From positions 1-7,703 of the forward strand of contig JANYGM010000158.1 of NCBI GenBank assembly GCA_025362415.1: DNA of 7,703 bases, in the 5' to 3' direction. This DNA comes from a bacterium (GTDB taxonomy: Bacteria; Bacteroidota; Bacteroidia; Cytophagales; Thermonemataceae). Made by a program: the position numbers and the translations under genes. Each line of letters begins with the position of its first letter. Position 1 is the first letter of the stretch. Under the pieces are notes generated by a model. That model was given only the letters and a program-made list of their open reading frames with translations. It was not told the origin of the DNA and searched no databases. Positions 7,512 to 7,703 of this stretch are shown here, one piece after another.

Positions 7512-7539
7512 AAAATATTTCCTTAAATATCAATACGTT
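7512..7539. repeat. 28-nt upstream repeat, copy 1
   Basis: The plus strand begins AAAATATTTCCTTAAATATC. It matches 7642-7669 at 26 of 28 positions, offset by exactly 130 bp. It lies just upstream (relative to the adhesin) of the TATATTTG box at 7484-7491. It could be a duplicated regulatory site or a remnant of local duplication; the AT-rich background lowers its significance somewhat. Confidence 0.7.
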
Positions 7540-7641
7540 TAGTAGCAAAAAAGTAACCAAAAAAGACTAGGATTTTTAAGATTTCAAGATAATTATAATA
7601 GAACTCAGAATACTTGTCGCAAAACTCATAAAAAACTATGT

Positions 7642-7669
7642 AAAATATTTCCTTAATTATCAATAAGTT
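7642..7669. repeat. 28-nt upstream repeat, copy 2
   Basis: The plus strand begins AAAATATTTCCTTAATTATC, the partner of 7512-7539 with two mismatches. Its right end overlaps the left arm of the hairpin at 7662-7701. No gene lies between the copies. Confidence 0.7.
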
Positions 7670-7701
7670 ATAAAAACACTCTAGTATTTTTATAACTTAT
7701 T
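7662..7701. terminator. AT-rich hairpin, possible weak or bidirectional terminator
   Basis: Positions 7662-7676 (AATAAGTTATAAAAA) pair perfectly with 7687-7701. One C/A mismatch is followed by three more possible pairs, leaving a very small loop. T-rich sequence follows on the plus strand. The stem has almost no G or C, so it would be weak as an intrinsic terminator. It may mark the end of a neighbouring gene to the right. Confidence 0.4.
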
Positions 7702-7703
7702 TT

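Larger units (their letters stand above)
7297..7703. other. AT-rich intergenic leader with no convincing gene
   Basis: This 407-bp region upstream of the adhesin is far richer in A and T than the gene. An 85-codon minus-strand frame from 7432 runs into the adhesin N-terminus in another frame and looks like a chance shadow. No tRNA, riboswitch or small RNA was recognised. The region holds two 28-nt repeat copies, a 12-nt direct repeat pair (7393-7404 and 7425-7436, ATAGACAAATAC on the plus strand), candidate promoter boxes and a hairpin at the far right. The gene to the right is outside the window. Confidence 0.75.

Overview
The window holds a single giant minus-strand gene for a secreted, multidomain, Ig/PKD-like surface protein, plus its AT-rich upstream region. 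The organism is most likely a low-GC member of the Bacteroidota. The reasons are a signal peptide followed by a Big_5-like (SbsA Ig-like) domain, many 'CES'-type Ig and PKD-like beta-sandwich repeats of the kind found in type IX secretion (T9SS) cargo and gliding adhesins, and an A-rich start region with no Shine-Dalgarno sequence. The genus cannot be told from this window.

Layout, read along the gene from right to left. Positions 7297-7703 are a non-coding AT-rich leader. It holds two imperfect copies of a 28-nt element 130 bp apart, a pair of 12-nt direct repeats, candidate Bacteroidota -7 boxes, and a 15-bp AT hairpin at the right edge. Positions 7296-166 are an open frame of 2376 codons. 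It encodes a signal peptide, two tandem ~370-residue modules (Big_5-like, a 'CRNG...FGEG' domain, and a 'FYM..CES' Ig domain), a PKD/Ig-like stretch, one aromatic-rich non-repeated segment, further PKD-like domains, and then three tandem copies of a three-domain A-B-C block of about 327 residues (~980 bp).

The frame stops at 166-168, but this does not look like the natural end of the protein. The sequence from 188 down to 1, in another reading frame, encodes the expected next domain (PLPVPTFSF..., AFCESESS..., GYFTITK). At the junction lies a 26-bp perfect inverted repeat (189-214 against 244-269). Its downstream arm sits where the neighbouring repeats have about 7 nt, which gives a net gain of about 19 nt and shifts the frame. 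The simplest reading is that a short inverted segment of the gene was copied into itself by replication template switching, or by a sequence artefact. This separates the first 2376 codons from a C-terminal part that runs off the left edge. The C-terminal T9SS sorting domain expected for such a protein is not in the window.

No RNA genes, CRISPR arrays, insertion sequences or defence genes were seen. No multi-gene system can be claimed from this window. The most notable items are the inverted-copy frameshift and the A-B-C superrepeat.
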